64,000 nt of DNA from CAVZBW01 sp963773635. Lineage in GTDB: Bacteria; Actinomycetota; Acidimicrobiia; Acidimicrobiales; RAAP-2. The notes under the pieces are model-generated. The model did not search any database. It was not told the DNA's origin and was given only the letters and a program-made list of their open reading frames with translations. Of this stretch, positions 26,053-35,371 are shown one piece after another. The DNA lies in NCBI GenBank assembly GCA_963773635.1, contig CAVZBW010000005.1, positions 2,666,001 to 2,730,000 of the forward strand, given 5' to 3'. The position numbers were made by a program, and so were the translations under genes. Every line of letters begins with the position of its first letter. Within the stretch, counting starts at the first letter, position 1.

Positions 26053-29000
26053 ATCACCAGGTACTCGACCGTTGCGTGGTAGGTCCCGGCGAAGAGCGAT
26101 TCCGGCAGGACGAGGGAGAACGTGGAGCCCAGCTCGAACGCGCCCCCGCTTGACCCGGGGTCGGCAGTGCACAGGGAGACCGCTCCTCCGGCGTCGGGGA
26201 AGCTCCCGCCCGTCCCCACATGGGGCTGGGGGCTCGTGTTGCCGGGAGCCGCGGTGCAGCTCAGCGATCCGACCGAGAAGTCCGACGCCGGGATCTTGGC
26301 ATTGGGGCTCGTCGATGCATCCCCGACGCTCCAGTCGCAGAACCCCGAGTAGGCGGCGCAGCCCGTGGGCGGGTTGCCCGGCGTGGGCACGAGGTACGCG
26401 CTCACCGACCATCCCGCGCTGGACTCGCCGCGGTTGTCCATGATGTAGATCGTGTTGCCCGGTGCCTGCGTGGACTGCTCCGTCCCGTCCAGGGTGACGG
26501 CCGGGAGGTCGATCCCGGGGCACGTCGAGCCGGGCGAGGTGTAGGGCGGCGGGCTGCAGCTCAGCTCGAGCTGGTCGCTGTAGGCGAACTGGTCCGCGCC
26601 CTGCGTCGCGGAGGTCCCTGCCGGCGAGGTGACCGTCACATCGACGACGCCCGAGCCGCCGGGAGGGCTGACGGCGGTCAGCGACGTGTCGGACGTGATC
26701 GTCACCGACGACGCCGCGGTCGGGCCGAAGTCGACCGTGGCGTCGCGGGTGAAACCCGTCCCCGTGATCGTGACGCTCGTCCCACCGGTGGTGGGCCCGC
26801 TCACCGGGCGCAACGAGTCCACGACGGGGGCTCCGTAGGTGAACACGTCGCCCTGGCCGTTGGGCGACGTGCCCTGAGAGGTGGTGACCGAGACGTCGAC
26901 GGGCCCGCTCGAGGCCGGAGGCGAGCTGGCCGTGATCTGGGTTCCCGAGTCGACGGTGACCGACCCGGACGGGGTGGTGCCGAAGTCGACCTCGGCCCCG
27001 GGTGCAAAGCCGGTGCCGGTGACGGTGACGGTGGTGCCGCCGGTGGTGGGACCGGCGTCGGGGCTCACACTGGTGACGGCCGGACGGCCGTAGGCGAAGA
27101 GGTCCTCGGGGCTCGTCGACGACGTGCCGGCGGGCGTCGTCACCGTGACGTCGACCGAGTGCGCGCCGGACGGCGACGTGGCTCGCAGCGAGGTGCCCGC
27201 CAGGTTGACGGTCACTGCGGTGGCCGGGTTGCCGCCGAAGCTCACGTTGGCGTCCTGGGAGAACGACGTGCCGGTGACGGTGACCACGGTGCCCCCGGAG
27301 GTGGGCCCGGCGTGCGGCGTGATCCCGGTCACCGTGGGCGGTCCGTAGGCGAAGCGGTCGCCGCGCTCCCGAGATCGAGGCGCCGCCGGACGTGGCTGAC
27401 GAAGACGTCGACCACCCCCGTTGTCCCGGCCGGGGAGGTCGCCGTCAACGAGGTGCCGCTCGCGTCGACCGATACGTTCGTCGCCGGAGTGGTCCCGAAC
27501 AGCACCAGGGCGCCGGGGGCGAAGCCCGGACCGACCTCGATGGCGACGTCGTGCCCCCGGCGGTCGGGCCCGGCGTCGGGCGCCACGGACGAGACGGTGG
27601 CGGGGCCGTAGGCGAAGAGGTCGGCGACCCCGGTTGCCGAGGTGCCGCCGGAGGTGGCCACCGTGACGTCGACCGAGCCGGCGGCGTGCGAGGGCGCGCT
27701 CGCGGTGAGGAGCGTGCCCGAGAGCACGGTCACCCCCGTGGCCGCCGCGTCGCCGAACTTCACGGTTGCGCCGGGGGCAAACCCGTCGCCACGGACCGTG
27801 ACGACCGTCCCACCCCCCACGGCACCACCGTTCGGCCCCACCGCGCCCACGCTCGGGGCCCCGTAGGCAAAGAGGTCGGCCACGCTGGACACCGAGGAGC
27901 CGCCGGGGGTGGACACGACGACGTCCACGTCACCCGTGCCCGCCGGCGACTGCACCGTGATCGAGGTTGTCGAGTGGACCGTGACGCCGGTGCCCGGTGT
28001 CGACCCGAAGTCGACGGTCGCGTCGTCGGTGAAGCCCGTGCCGGTCACGGCGACCGACGTGCCCCCCGAAGCCGAGCCTCCGTTAGGGCTCACGGAGACC
28101 ACAGTGGGCACCGGGTCGTAGGTGAACGTGTCGGCCGCCGAGACCGGCGAGGTTCCGGTCCCCGGTGCCGGATCGACGACGGTCACGTCCACCGGCCCTT
28201 CGCTCGCCGCAGGAGCGGCCGCCAGGAGGGTCGTGCCGCTCAACACGACCACGCCGCTCGCCGCGGTCGGTGCCGAAGTCGACCGTCACCCCGGGGGCGA
28301 AGCCCGTGCCGGTCACCGTCACGACCGTGCCCCCGGCAGTCGGGCCGGCATTCGGGCCGACGCCCGCGACCGTGGGGGCGCCGTAGGCGAAGAGGTTGCC
28401 GGGGGCGCCGGGCGAGGTCTGCGGCGCCGACGCCGACCGTGACGTTGGCCGAGCCCGCGCCGCCGGCGGGAGACGTCGCGGTGATCGAAGGTGGGCGAGT
28501 TGACCGTCGACACCGGTGGCCGGGTTGCCGCCGAAGCTCACCGTCGCGCCGTGGGCGAACCCGGTGCCGGTGATCGTCACCACCGTGCCGCCCGCGGTCG
28601 GGACCACCGGACGGGGAGAGGGCCGTGACCTCCAGGTCCCCGTAGAGGAATTGGTCAGCCGAGGTTGGCAACCGACGTGCCGACCGGCGTCGTCACCGTC
28701 ACGTCGACGGAGCCCGCGCCGCCGGCGGGAGACGTCGCGGTGATCGAGGACGACGAGTTGACCGTCACACCGGTGGCCGGGTTGGCGCCGAATTTCACGG
28801 TGGCCCCGGGGACGAACCCCGAGCCGGCAATGGTGACTGCCGTGCCACCCGCGGTGGGGCCGCTGCCCGGACTGACCGAGCTGACCGTCGGCACGTCGTA
28901 GGCGAAGAGATCGGCCGGCGTCGTCGCCGAGCGGCCGGCGGGCGTCGTCACGGTCACGTCGACGGAGGCGACGCCGGCGGGCGCGGTCACGGTCAGGGCG

Positions 29001-30021
29001 GATCCCGTCGCATCGACGGTGGTCACCGTGGCGGTGGCGGATCCGAACCGGACCACCTCTCCGGGGTACGAACCCGGACCCGGCGATGGTCACCGCGGTG
29101 CCCCCCGACGCCGGGCCGTTGCTCGGGCTGAGGCCCGTCACGACCGGCGCCCCGTAGGCAAAGAGGTCGGCGGTGGAGGTCGGGGAGGTCCCGGCTGCCG
29201 TCGTCACGGTGACGTCCACGCTGCCCGCCGAGGCGGCAGGCGCCGTCGCGCTCAGCACGTTGGCCGACTCGACGTCGACGCCCGTCGCGGCGTTGGCTCC
29301 GAAGTGGACGGTCGCACCGGGCGCGAAGCCCGAGCCCACGATCGTGACGATCGATCCTCCCGCAAGTCGGGCCGGCGTTCGGGCTGACCGAGGTGACGGA
29401 GGGGTCGGCGTACTCGAACTGGTCCGCCACCCCCGTCGGCGATGTCCCCTGGTCGGTCGTCACGGTCACGTCGACCGAGCCGGTCGAGCCCGCTGGGGCC
29501 ACCGCGGAGATCGAGGTCCCCGAGTCGACGACCACGCTCGTGGCGGCCGCCGTGCCGAAGCGCACGGTGGCCCCCCGCAAAGCCCGTGCCGTCGATGATC
29601 ACCGCCGTACCCCCGGCGGGCGGCCCGCCGTTGGGCGAAACCCCGGTCACGGTCGGGGCGCCGTAGGCAAAGAGGTCGTGCGACAGCCGTGGCGGAGCGT
29701 GCCGCCCGAGGTCGTGACCGTCACGTCGACCGAGCCGGCGGTGCCGGACGGGGAGGTCGCCGTGATGGACGTGCCCGAGTTGACGGTGACGTCGGTGGCG
29801 GGAGAAGAGCCGAAGTCCACTGTGGCGCTCGACCCGAAGTTGGTCCCCGTGATCGTCACGACCGTGCCACCGTCGACAGGACCGGAAGCGGGGCTCAGGG
29901 CGGCGACCGTCGGTATCCCAATGGCTGCAGCAGGTGGAACACCGACGGCTAGAGGAAAGAGCATTCCCGCCACGACCAAAGCCGCCAACACCGCGCGAAC
30001 GCGCTAGCAGTGCGATTGGCA
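26049..30021 (-). pseudogene. Surface protein with ~13 TIG/IPT repeats and WxL-like C-terminus, multiply frameshifted
   Basis: Reading from ATG 30021 (M-P-I-A-L-L-A-R-S-R, slip, then L-A-A-L-V-V-A-G-M-L-F) gives a normal signal peptide with A-A-A cleavage. About 13 TIG/IPT Ig-like repeats of some 82 residues follow, each P-x-V-x-x-V-S-P-x-x-G-P-x-x-G-G-T, then G-T-G-F-x-x-G-A-x-V-x-F-G, and ending D-L-F-A-Y-G. The last 175 residues (26049-26578) form a WxL-like domain with Y-I-M-D-N-R-G and A-G-W-S-V-S-A-Y-L-V, ending F-A-G-T-Y-H-A-T-V-E-Y-L-V-M. At least ten frame changes are needed, between about 27360 and 30000; the last three repeats and the C-terminus are one clean frame. Restored length is about 1,320 residues. 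It is coupled to the DUF916-like gene downstream. TIG repeats suggest extended surface display or adhesion. Confidence 0.8.
26580..29940 (-). repeat. Tandem TIG-domain coding repeats, period ~246-250 bp
   Basis: About 13 diverged tandem units, each one TIG domain. Conserved DNA blocks recur every ~250 bases, for example the complement of GGCACCACCGTGACCGTC-like and CTCTTCGCCTACGGC-like stretches. Most frame breaks in the gene fall inside this array. Confidence 0.85.
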
Positions 30022-30321
30022 TCCTGGGGCCCGACTCGCAGAAGGTTGGCTTTTGAAGAACCTTCGGGATCGCATTGCGCCTTCCTCGCACGTCCTTCTC
30101 CACGGTTCTTTTGCCCTCGTCGCCAGCCATCGAGGTCCGACCTACTTGCGCCCCCGCTCGCCGTCACCTCGGAAATTGCGGCGAACGAAGGCTACTACAG
30201 TCGTCGGGATTTGACATCCATATACCGAACGCCAGCGAAAAGCCGATCAGGCGAAGGATCACCCACACATTCCGGCGCCTGGTGCCTCTCAGGGCGGCAG
30301 GCCATGTACAGTTTCGGGTGC
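30022..30321. other. Divergent intergenic region between TIG protein and lipoprotein genes
   Basis: Three hundred bases between the divergent surface genes. TTGACA at 30211-30216 has no good -10 at standard spacing. TACAGT at 30306-30311 lies about ten bases before the ATG at 30322 and may be the -10 of the lipoprotein gene. No gene is recognised in this stretch. Confidence 0.4.
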
Positions 30322-30876
30322 ATGCGGAGGGGGGGGCAATTTCGGTTCGACGGGACTTCTGGGCGGTCTGGCGTTGGTTGCCCTGACGCGTCCTCGTGCA
30401 GCTCTGGCTCGAATAATTCGTCCCTCAGCGGCCCCTACCCGACTTCGGCCAGTCCCTGCTCCTACGTGAGCACCAAGCAGGTGAGTCAGATAGCCGGCCA
30501 ACCGGTGACGTCGAGGGAAGTCTCCGTGCTCTATCCGAGGGGCGCCACAAACTGTGTCTACACGGTGGGTCCGCCGGGGACCGGAGGCACGTCTCCAAAC
30601 GCCGTCACTGTGAGTTATTACACCCAGTCGCAATTGGCGTATGTCAACGAGACGCCCTCCTCCTACATCACGAAGCGGACGAAGGGAATCCAGGGTGTCC
30701 AACGCGTGCCCAATCTTGGTGACGCTGCGTACTCGTTGAACGGTGGGAGCACCTACATAGTCTCCGTCGGAGGTGGCATTCTCTCCGTGATCGCCACGGG
30801 TACAGGCTTCGACACCGCCGCAACTGCCCAGCAAGTGGCAAAAACCGCCACCCAGAAGGTCCAATCAGAGCAATAG
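30322..30876 (+). pseudogene. DUF3558-like lipoprotein with two compensating indels
   Basis: From ATG 30322 the frame runs through to the stop at 30876, but the lipoprotein signal is readable only in the adjacent frame between about 30333 and 30367: N-F-G-S-T-G-L-L-G-G-L-A-L-V-A-L-T, leading into A-S-S-C-S-S-G. One extra G in the eight-G run at 30329-30336 and one missing G near 30375 explain this. Restored, it is a lipobox-bearing protein. The mature domain has S-P-C-S-Y-V-S-T-K-Q-V-S-Q-I-A-G and A-T-N-C-V-Y-T, a DUF3558-like two-Cys pattern, and ends A-K-T-A-T-Q-K-V. It is the only plus-strand gene inside the surface locus. Confidence 0.65.
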
Positions 30877-30889
30877 CTCGACGATCGGA

Positions 30890-31792
30890 TCAGACGCCTG
30901 TCGGAACCTGCGGCCTCGCAGAGTCATCGGAGTCTTCTTCCTGGATTCGCCGCACCACCACTCGCACCGCCACGGCTATTCCGGCGAGGATAGCCAAGGC
31001 TATGAGCAAGCCGATGGCAAAGAGGCCGATGGGCCAGTTTGCAGTCGTAGTGCTGAACGACGGCGTGCGTTGGGAGGAGCTCAGTTGTTCCATTTCCACT
31101 CTGACGGTGTATTCCCCCACCGACAATGGGCTGAGCGTGAAGTTTGTTCGCACCTCCTCCGTCCGACCCGGTTGCACCGGAAGCGCCTTGGCCATGGCGA
31201 TCACGTTCTGGGGATTACTGCCTCTGCCCCACCGACCCGTTAGCACGGGCGTGACCGCAGCATTGCCCGGGTTGTAGATCTCCACGGAGACCGTCCGCTC
31301 CGCGGCCCCACCAAAGGCCGAGGCGAGGGTCAGGCCGCCAGTGACCCGTACGCTTTGCACCTGGAGATCCGCCACTGTCGACACGGGGGGTATCGGACCG
31401 GTGGGCGCGCCGATCACCGTCACAGGGATCTTGTTGACGGTCCCGCCGTTGGGCCCCGTGACCAGGACGACACACGGGCAGGGTTGGGCCGGCAACTGGA
31501 AGGCAGTCGGCTGCCAAATGCTTCCGGTGGATTGGGCAACGACGGTCTGCGTTGACGCCAGGTCGCAATCGCTCAGACCGTTGACGGCGTTTCCTCCACA
31601 CAACGCGGCCTGGAGCCTGGTGCCCGGCTTCCATCCCGAGCCCAGGATGGTAATCGTCTGACCAGCGACGAAACTGGGTGAACTCAGATATACCGCCGGC
31701 GGCTCGGCCGCCGCTCCTGCCGGCCCGCTCAATGCACCGGCCGTCGCCAGGGCGGTGAGCACGGCGAGCCAACAGGCGGACTTCCTCATCAT
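30890..31792 (-). CDS. Secreted membrane-anchored protein with neocarzinostatin-like Ig domain
   Basis: A 300-residue protein with signal peptide (M-M-R-K-S-A-C-W-L-A-V-L-T-A-L-A). Residues about 32-130 resemble the neocarzinostatin-like fold: SPSFVAGQTITILGSGWKPG, C-G-G-N-A-V-N-G, D-C-D-L-A-S-T, Q-P-C-P-C-V-V-L-V and P-V-T-V-I-G. A second Ig-like domain (about 140-240) is followed by a transmembrane helix LFAIGLLIALAILAGIAVAV and a charged cytoplasmic tail. Its ATG overlaps the stop of the DUF916-like gene as ATGA, so the products are co-made. Probably a third component of the surface complex; no enzymatic motif is seen. Confidence 0.75.
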   Translation of the reverse strand: MMRKSACWLAVLTALATAGALSGPAGAAAEPPAVYLSSPSFVAGQTITILGSGWKPGTRLQAALCGGNAVNGLSDCDLASTQTVVAQSTGSIWQPTAFQLPAQPCPCVVLVTGPNGGTVNKIPVTVIGAPTGPIPPVSTVADLQVQSVRVTGGLTLASAFGGAAERTVSVEIYNPGNAAVTPVLTGRWGRGSNPQNVIAMAKALPVQPGRTEEVRTNFTLSPLSVGEYTVRVEMEQLSSSQRTPSFSTTTANWPIGLFAIGLLIALAILAGIAVAVRVVVRRIQEEDSDDSARPQVPTGV

Positions 31793-32827
31793 CTCGAACT
31801 GGTCGAGGCGACGGGGGTCTTCCCTCCCGAGGACCCCCCATCCTTGGGCGTGACTGACCGCCGTCTACGCCGGCGCCGGTACACCAGGAAGACGATCAGG
31901 GCGATCAAGACAATGACGATGAGCAGGAGCGCCCACGGGATCACGATCACGCTGCCGCTTCCGGTCGCACTCGCGCCCTTCGCGGTGGCCGTCACGTTGG
32001 CGGTGAGGTCACCGAACGGCACGACGTCCTTGAAGGTCTGGGCGAACGTCACCGTCGAGCCGGTCAGGATCTGGGGAAGCTGGACCGTCCTGGCCGCGGG
32101 CCCACTTCCGATGAGGGGGGACAGCGAAACCTCGACCTTGGGCTTGAGGTTCTCGTTCCCGGTGTTGGTCACCGAGTACACGACCCGTGCGTCCACCGCA
32201 CCGCCGAACTGCGTCGCAACCGAGGTGTTCACGATGCTGACGCTGACCTGCGTCACGGCCAGGCGGGGTTCCAACGGTCCGGCGACGCGTCCGTAGACCG
32301 CCGAGCCGACGGCCTGGAGCACGTGGACCCTCACGGAGCCCTTTCCGGACTCCGTGCCCCTCGTCTCCTCGGCCACGATGCCCCCGGCGTAGTCACCAGG
32401 GCCGGTATTGGAGGGCACCTCGTAGAGGAAGGGCACGAGATCCCCGCTGTGGGGGGGGGAGGGTCAATTGGGACACGGGAAGGTGGACCCAGGATCCCAT
32501 GTTCGTCTTGGGCCAGTAATCGGGCCGGATGGAAAATGCACCGGCCCGGGTGGTGTAGCCGTTGGCGGCGTAGAGATTGAGGGTGAGTGGGGCTCCCGTC
32601 TCGTTGACGACGGTCACCGAATCGTTCAGGTTCTCCCCCGCCTTGAGCTGGGGCGTGAAAGCGGGACGGAAGAAGATCGGGTTGGTCCCCGGAGGACTGG
32701 TCGGCTGGACCGAGAAGATGCCGTTGCCGGCTGCCCCAGCCGGCGTAGAGGCTGTCCCGCCAAGGGTCAGGAGAAGTCCCGAGCAAAGGAGCAGCGAAGC
32801 CACGGCCGCCAGCAAACGTCGGCTCAT
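31789..32827 (-). pseudogene. Second DUF916 / WxL-interacting-like protein, frameshifted at G9 tract
   Basis: ATG 32827 (M-S-R-R-L-L-A-A-V-A-S-L-L-L-C-S-G) begins a signal peptide; an upstream in-frame start at 32902 is less likely. The mature part reads N-G-I-F-S-V-Q-P-T-S-P-P-G-T-N-P, N-D-S-V-T-V-V-N-E-T-G-A-P-L-T-L-N-L-Y-A and Q-L-T-L-P-P. A nine-G run (nine C on the coding strand) at 32451-32459 then shifts the frame. Beyond it the protein resumes H-S-G-D-L-V-P-F-L-Y-E-V-P, G-D-Y-A-G-G-I-V-A-E-E-T-R-G, an Ig-like domain, and a transmembrane helix with tail R-R-R-R-R-R-R-R. Eight bases in the run restore about 345 residues. It is paralogous to the 24937-26052 protein and follows a WxL-like gene in the same way. 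Confidence 0.78.
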
Positions 32828-32997
32828 GCCCACCGCCACGCTCCTCACAGGGTTGCCGCCCTGGCGGTGCGCCCTCGCGACCTTTCGGATTTGCACAGAC
32901 ACCCCCCAGACGGATGGGGAGGGTGGCGCCTATGGCGCCACCCTCCCCGATTCACTACTGCTTTAGTTCATTGCTGCTTTTTTACTGCTTCTCCCGA

Positions 32998-34863
32998 TCA
33001 GGTACCAGTCACCAGGTACTCGACCGTGCCGTAGTACTGCCCTGCGAACACCGACGGCGGGATGGTCAGAGTGAAGTCCGTGTTGTATGTGAACGTTCCT
33101 CCACTCGTCCCAGCACTCGTCGAGCACAGGGTCAGGGTCCCGCCGTAGTCACCGGCCGGACCTGGGGTCACCGGGTTGGTGTTCCCCGTGTAGTCGGCAC
33201 ACACCGGCACGCTGATGGCCAGCTCACTACCGGAGATCACGGCGTTGCCGGTACCGCTCCCGGTGCTCTGGTTGCAGAAGGCCGCAACCGATGCGCACGC
33301 GGGGTTGGTGTTGGTAGACGTCGGGACCATGTAGCTGGTCAGCGTCCACCCGCTGGTCGGGTCACCACGGTCGTCCGACACGTAAATCGTGTTGGCCGGA
33401 TCGGTCGTGGTCTGCGTGACACCGTTCAGCGTGATCGCCGGCAGGTTGATGATCGGACACGTCAGCAGCGTGTTCGTCGGGTATCCCGAGGTGCCGGGGC
33501 CCTGGCAGCTCACCACCAGCTGTCCCGCGTTCACCTGCTGACCGATCTCCTGGTCCACCGGTGGCGTCCCGATGTGCAGGGTGACGGTAGCCGTGTTGCC
33601 GGTGTTCGGCGGGGTCTGGTTGTCGTACGCGTTGTACGTGAACGTGTCCGTCTCCGGTGTGCTGCCGCTGTTCGTGATGTGCGCCGTACACGTTGACGGG
33701 GTGTTGTTGATCGTCACCGAGTTGTCGGCGTCGCCCGGACCGCTGATCAAGTTGCAGCCTCCCACCGGGTCCGTGCCAGGCGTCACGGGAAGCGTCTCGG
33801 TGACTGTGGCCCCGTTACCCAGGTTGTAGCTGGCAGGGTTGGCCGTCGGCGGGTTCGGGTTGAGGTTCACGTAGGCGCCGGCCTCAGGCGTAATGGCCTG
33901 AGTCGTCCCGGGCTGGGTGATAGCCCCACCACTGGCCGCCACCAGGTCCGTCAAGGTCCCCGGAGGGAACTGCGGGGTGGTGGCGAACGTCTGCACCGGG
34001 CCTGGGTTCGTGCTCTGCCAGCCGGTCAGCAGGCAGTTGGCCGTACCCACGCCCTCCGCGCCACCGAAGCCGATGGTCAGGGCGGAGGTCACCACACCAA
34101 CCGACGTGGTGCCGATGATGCCGACACTGGCCTTGCCACCGGGAGTCCCGTTGGTGGTGAAGGCGGTCGCCGGCGAGGCCATCGAGTTGTCGGTAAACGT
34201 GATCGCGTGACCGTATCCGACCTTCCCGGATCCGGCGGCAGTCGTCGCCGCGCTAATGGTGGCACTCGTGGTCCCGTTGATGACCGTGATGACCGCCGTG
34301 CTCGGGATACCGGTGCCGCTGACGGAGTCTCCAACCGTTGCGCCGCTGAAGTCACCGGTCAGCGTGGTGCTGGCGTTGCTCCATGAGGCACTCGACACCG
34401 CACCGCCGTCCGTCTGGTTGGCGAAGGTCGGCGTGGTGTACGTGTACGTACCGGTGGCAGTCCCGTCGGTAGACCCGAAGGTCTGCGTCACCTGGAGGTT
34501 CCAGAACGACGACGGACCGATAACGCTTCCGTTGACCCCAGCGACGATAGGACCGATCAGCGTCTCGGACACCGATCCGGCAATACCGAACGTCGAACCG
34601 GTGGCCGCCCCGCTGTCCTCGGTGGTGTTGATCACCGTACTCGTGGAAAACGGTGCCGCCTCCCCGGATTCGAGCGACGACGTGCAGTCCGACTCGTAGG
34701 AGACGGCCGGGCTCGTCGGGTTGCCCGCTGGGTTGTTGTTGACAGCGCCCGCCGGACCGCTGACCGCGAGGCTGCCCAGGCCAACAAGTCCGGTGGCCGC
34801 CCCTCCCATCAACGCTACGGCGCCGAGGACACGTATTCCTCTGCGCTTCTTATAGTGATCCAT
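32998..34863 (-). CDS. Secreted protein with WxL-like C-terminal domain
   Basis: A 621-residue exported protein. The signal region is basic then hydrophobic (Y-K-K-R-R-G-I-R-V-L-G-A-V-A-L-M-G-G-A). The middle has beta-rich repeats of low complexity and an Ig-like domain (NTPSTCTAHITNSGSTPETD, then F-T-Y-N-A-Y-D-N). The last 180 residues match the C-terminus of the TIG protein: N-T-I-Y-V-S-D-D-R-G, S-G-W-T-L-T-S-Y-M-V, ending F-A-G-Q-Y-Y-G-T-V-E-Y-L-V. This resembles the WxL domain motif V-x-D-x-R-G-x-x-x-G-W-x-L, with Tyr where the second W-x-L would be. A strong AGGAGAG precedes ATG 34863. Codon usage includes more A/T-ending codons than neighbours, visible as a drop in GC. Confidence 0.8.
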   Translation of the reverse strand: MDHYKKRRGIRVLGAVALMGGAATGLVGLGSLAVSGPAGAVNNNPAGNPTSPAVSYESDCTSSLESGEAAPFSTSTVINTTEDSGAATGSTFGIAGSVSETLIGPIVAGVNGSVIGPSSFWNLQVTQTFGSTDGTATGTYTYTTPTFANQTDGGAVSSASWSNASTTLTGDFSGATVGDSVSGTGIPSTAVITVINGTTSATISAATTAAGSGKVGYGHAITFTDNSMASPATAFTTNGTPGGKASVGIIGTTSVGVVTSALTIGFGGAEGVGTANCLLTGWQSTNPGPVQTFATTPQFPPGTLTDLVAASGGAITQPGTTQAITPEAGAYVNLNPNPPTANPASYNLGNGATVTETLPVTPGTDPVGGCNLISGPGDADNSVTINNTPSTCTAHITNSGSTPETDTFTYNAYDNQTPPNTGNTATVTLHIGTPPVDQEIGQQVNAGQLVVSCQGPGTSGYPTNTLLTCPIINLPAITLNGVTQTTTDPANTIYVSDDRGDPTSGWTLTSYMVPTSTNTNPACASVAAFCNQSTGSGTGNAVISGSELAISVPVCADYTGNTNPVTPGPAGDYGGTLTLCSTSAGTSGGTFTYNTDFTLTIPPSVFAGQYYGTVEYLVTGT

Positions 34864-35369
34864 AAATATTGCTCTCCTTTTTGGCTATTCCGGAGCATGT
34901 CCTCCGCTTTTGCGCGAGGCGCTCGGGCGTGAGAAAGACACAGTCGAAGACGATTCCGACCTTCGTGGACCCCCTCTCCCCCCTGGAGAGCCGAGTCCGG
35001 GCCCGACTCCACCCGCACCGGCCCCTCCGAAACGCCGATACCTTCGCCGCTCAGGGAACCCAAAACTCCTGGCCCCTGCTCGGCCGAAGTGAACGTAACG
35101 GGGCGGTAACACGGGGACAATCGTCAAAATTCGATAATTTGACGCTTTACAATTTGCCCGTGGGCTGGGTTACTGCACCCCTGCGACCCTTACAGTCTCC
35201 CGACGGGCAGAATGCAACACGTTGCAGTACACTCCTCGGCGCGTTCCCGCGGAACGCGGCGGAGGAGCGGTAACGTATTTCTCGGGAGAATCCCGGGGGG
35301 GGAAGGCACGTGGGATGTGCCTTGGGAGGGATCTGAGGGCAGTCGGTCACCGACTAGAGGATGGGTCCC
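34864..35369. other. Regulatory intergenic region between WxL-like gene and LuxR gene
   Basis: A 500-base divergent region with no convincing gene. It contains an AT-rich patch around 35120-35155 with the inverted repeat CGTCAAA-N9-TTTGACG (35122-35144). Four more perfect dyads lie between 35213 and 35355, described separately. It should hold promoters for the minus-strand surface genes and the plus-strand regulator. Confidence 0.6.
35122..35144. promoter_or_regulatory. AT-rich inverted repeat, candidate operator
   Basis: CGTCAAA-N9-TTTGACG, perfect seven-base arms, inside the only AT-rich stretch of the region and about 260 bases upstream of the WxL-like gene start. Candidate site for the adjacent LuxR-type regulator or another factor. 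Confidence 0.5.
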
Positions 35370-35371
35370 AT
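35213..35371 (+). other. Dyad-rich leader before the LuxR gene
   Basis: Five perfect dyads follow one another: TGCAAC-N2-GTTGCA (35213-35226); CGCGTTCC-CGC-GGAACGCG (35240-35258), extended outward by CTCCTC/GAGGAG (35232-35237 with 35262-35267); AAGGCAC-N7-GTGCCTT (35303-35323); AGTCGGT-C-ACCGACT (35341-35355); and ATGGG-T-CCCAT (35361-35371) spanning two candidate start codons. This could be a structured mRNA leader or a set of operators. I cannot match it to a known riboswitch. Confidence 0.5.

Noticed and set aside
26220..28573. Long plus-strand open frames over the TIG array
   Set aside because: Composition is Arg/Gly/Val-rich with no family motif and they mirror the GC-rich minus-strand repeats.
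26580..29940. Regular ~250-bp repeats as CRISPR or phage-like array
   Set aside because: Units are diverged, all coding for TIG domains, with no spacer-repeat structure.
30201..30250. TTGACA at 30211 as a strong promoter for the lipoprotein
   Set aside because: No -10-like hexamer at 16-19 bases spacing.
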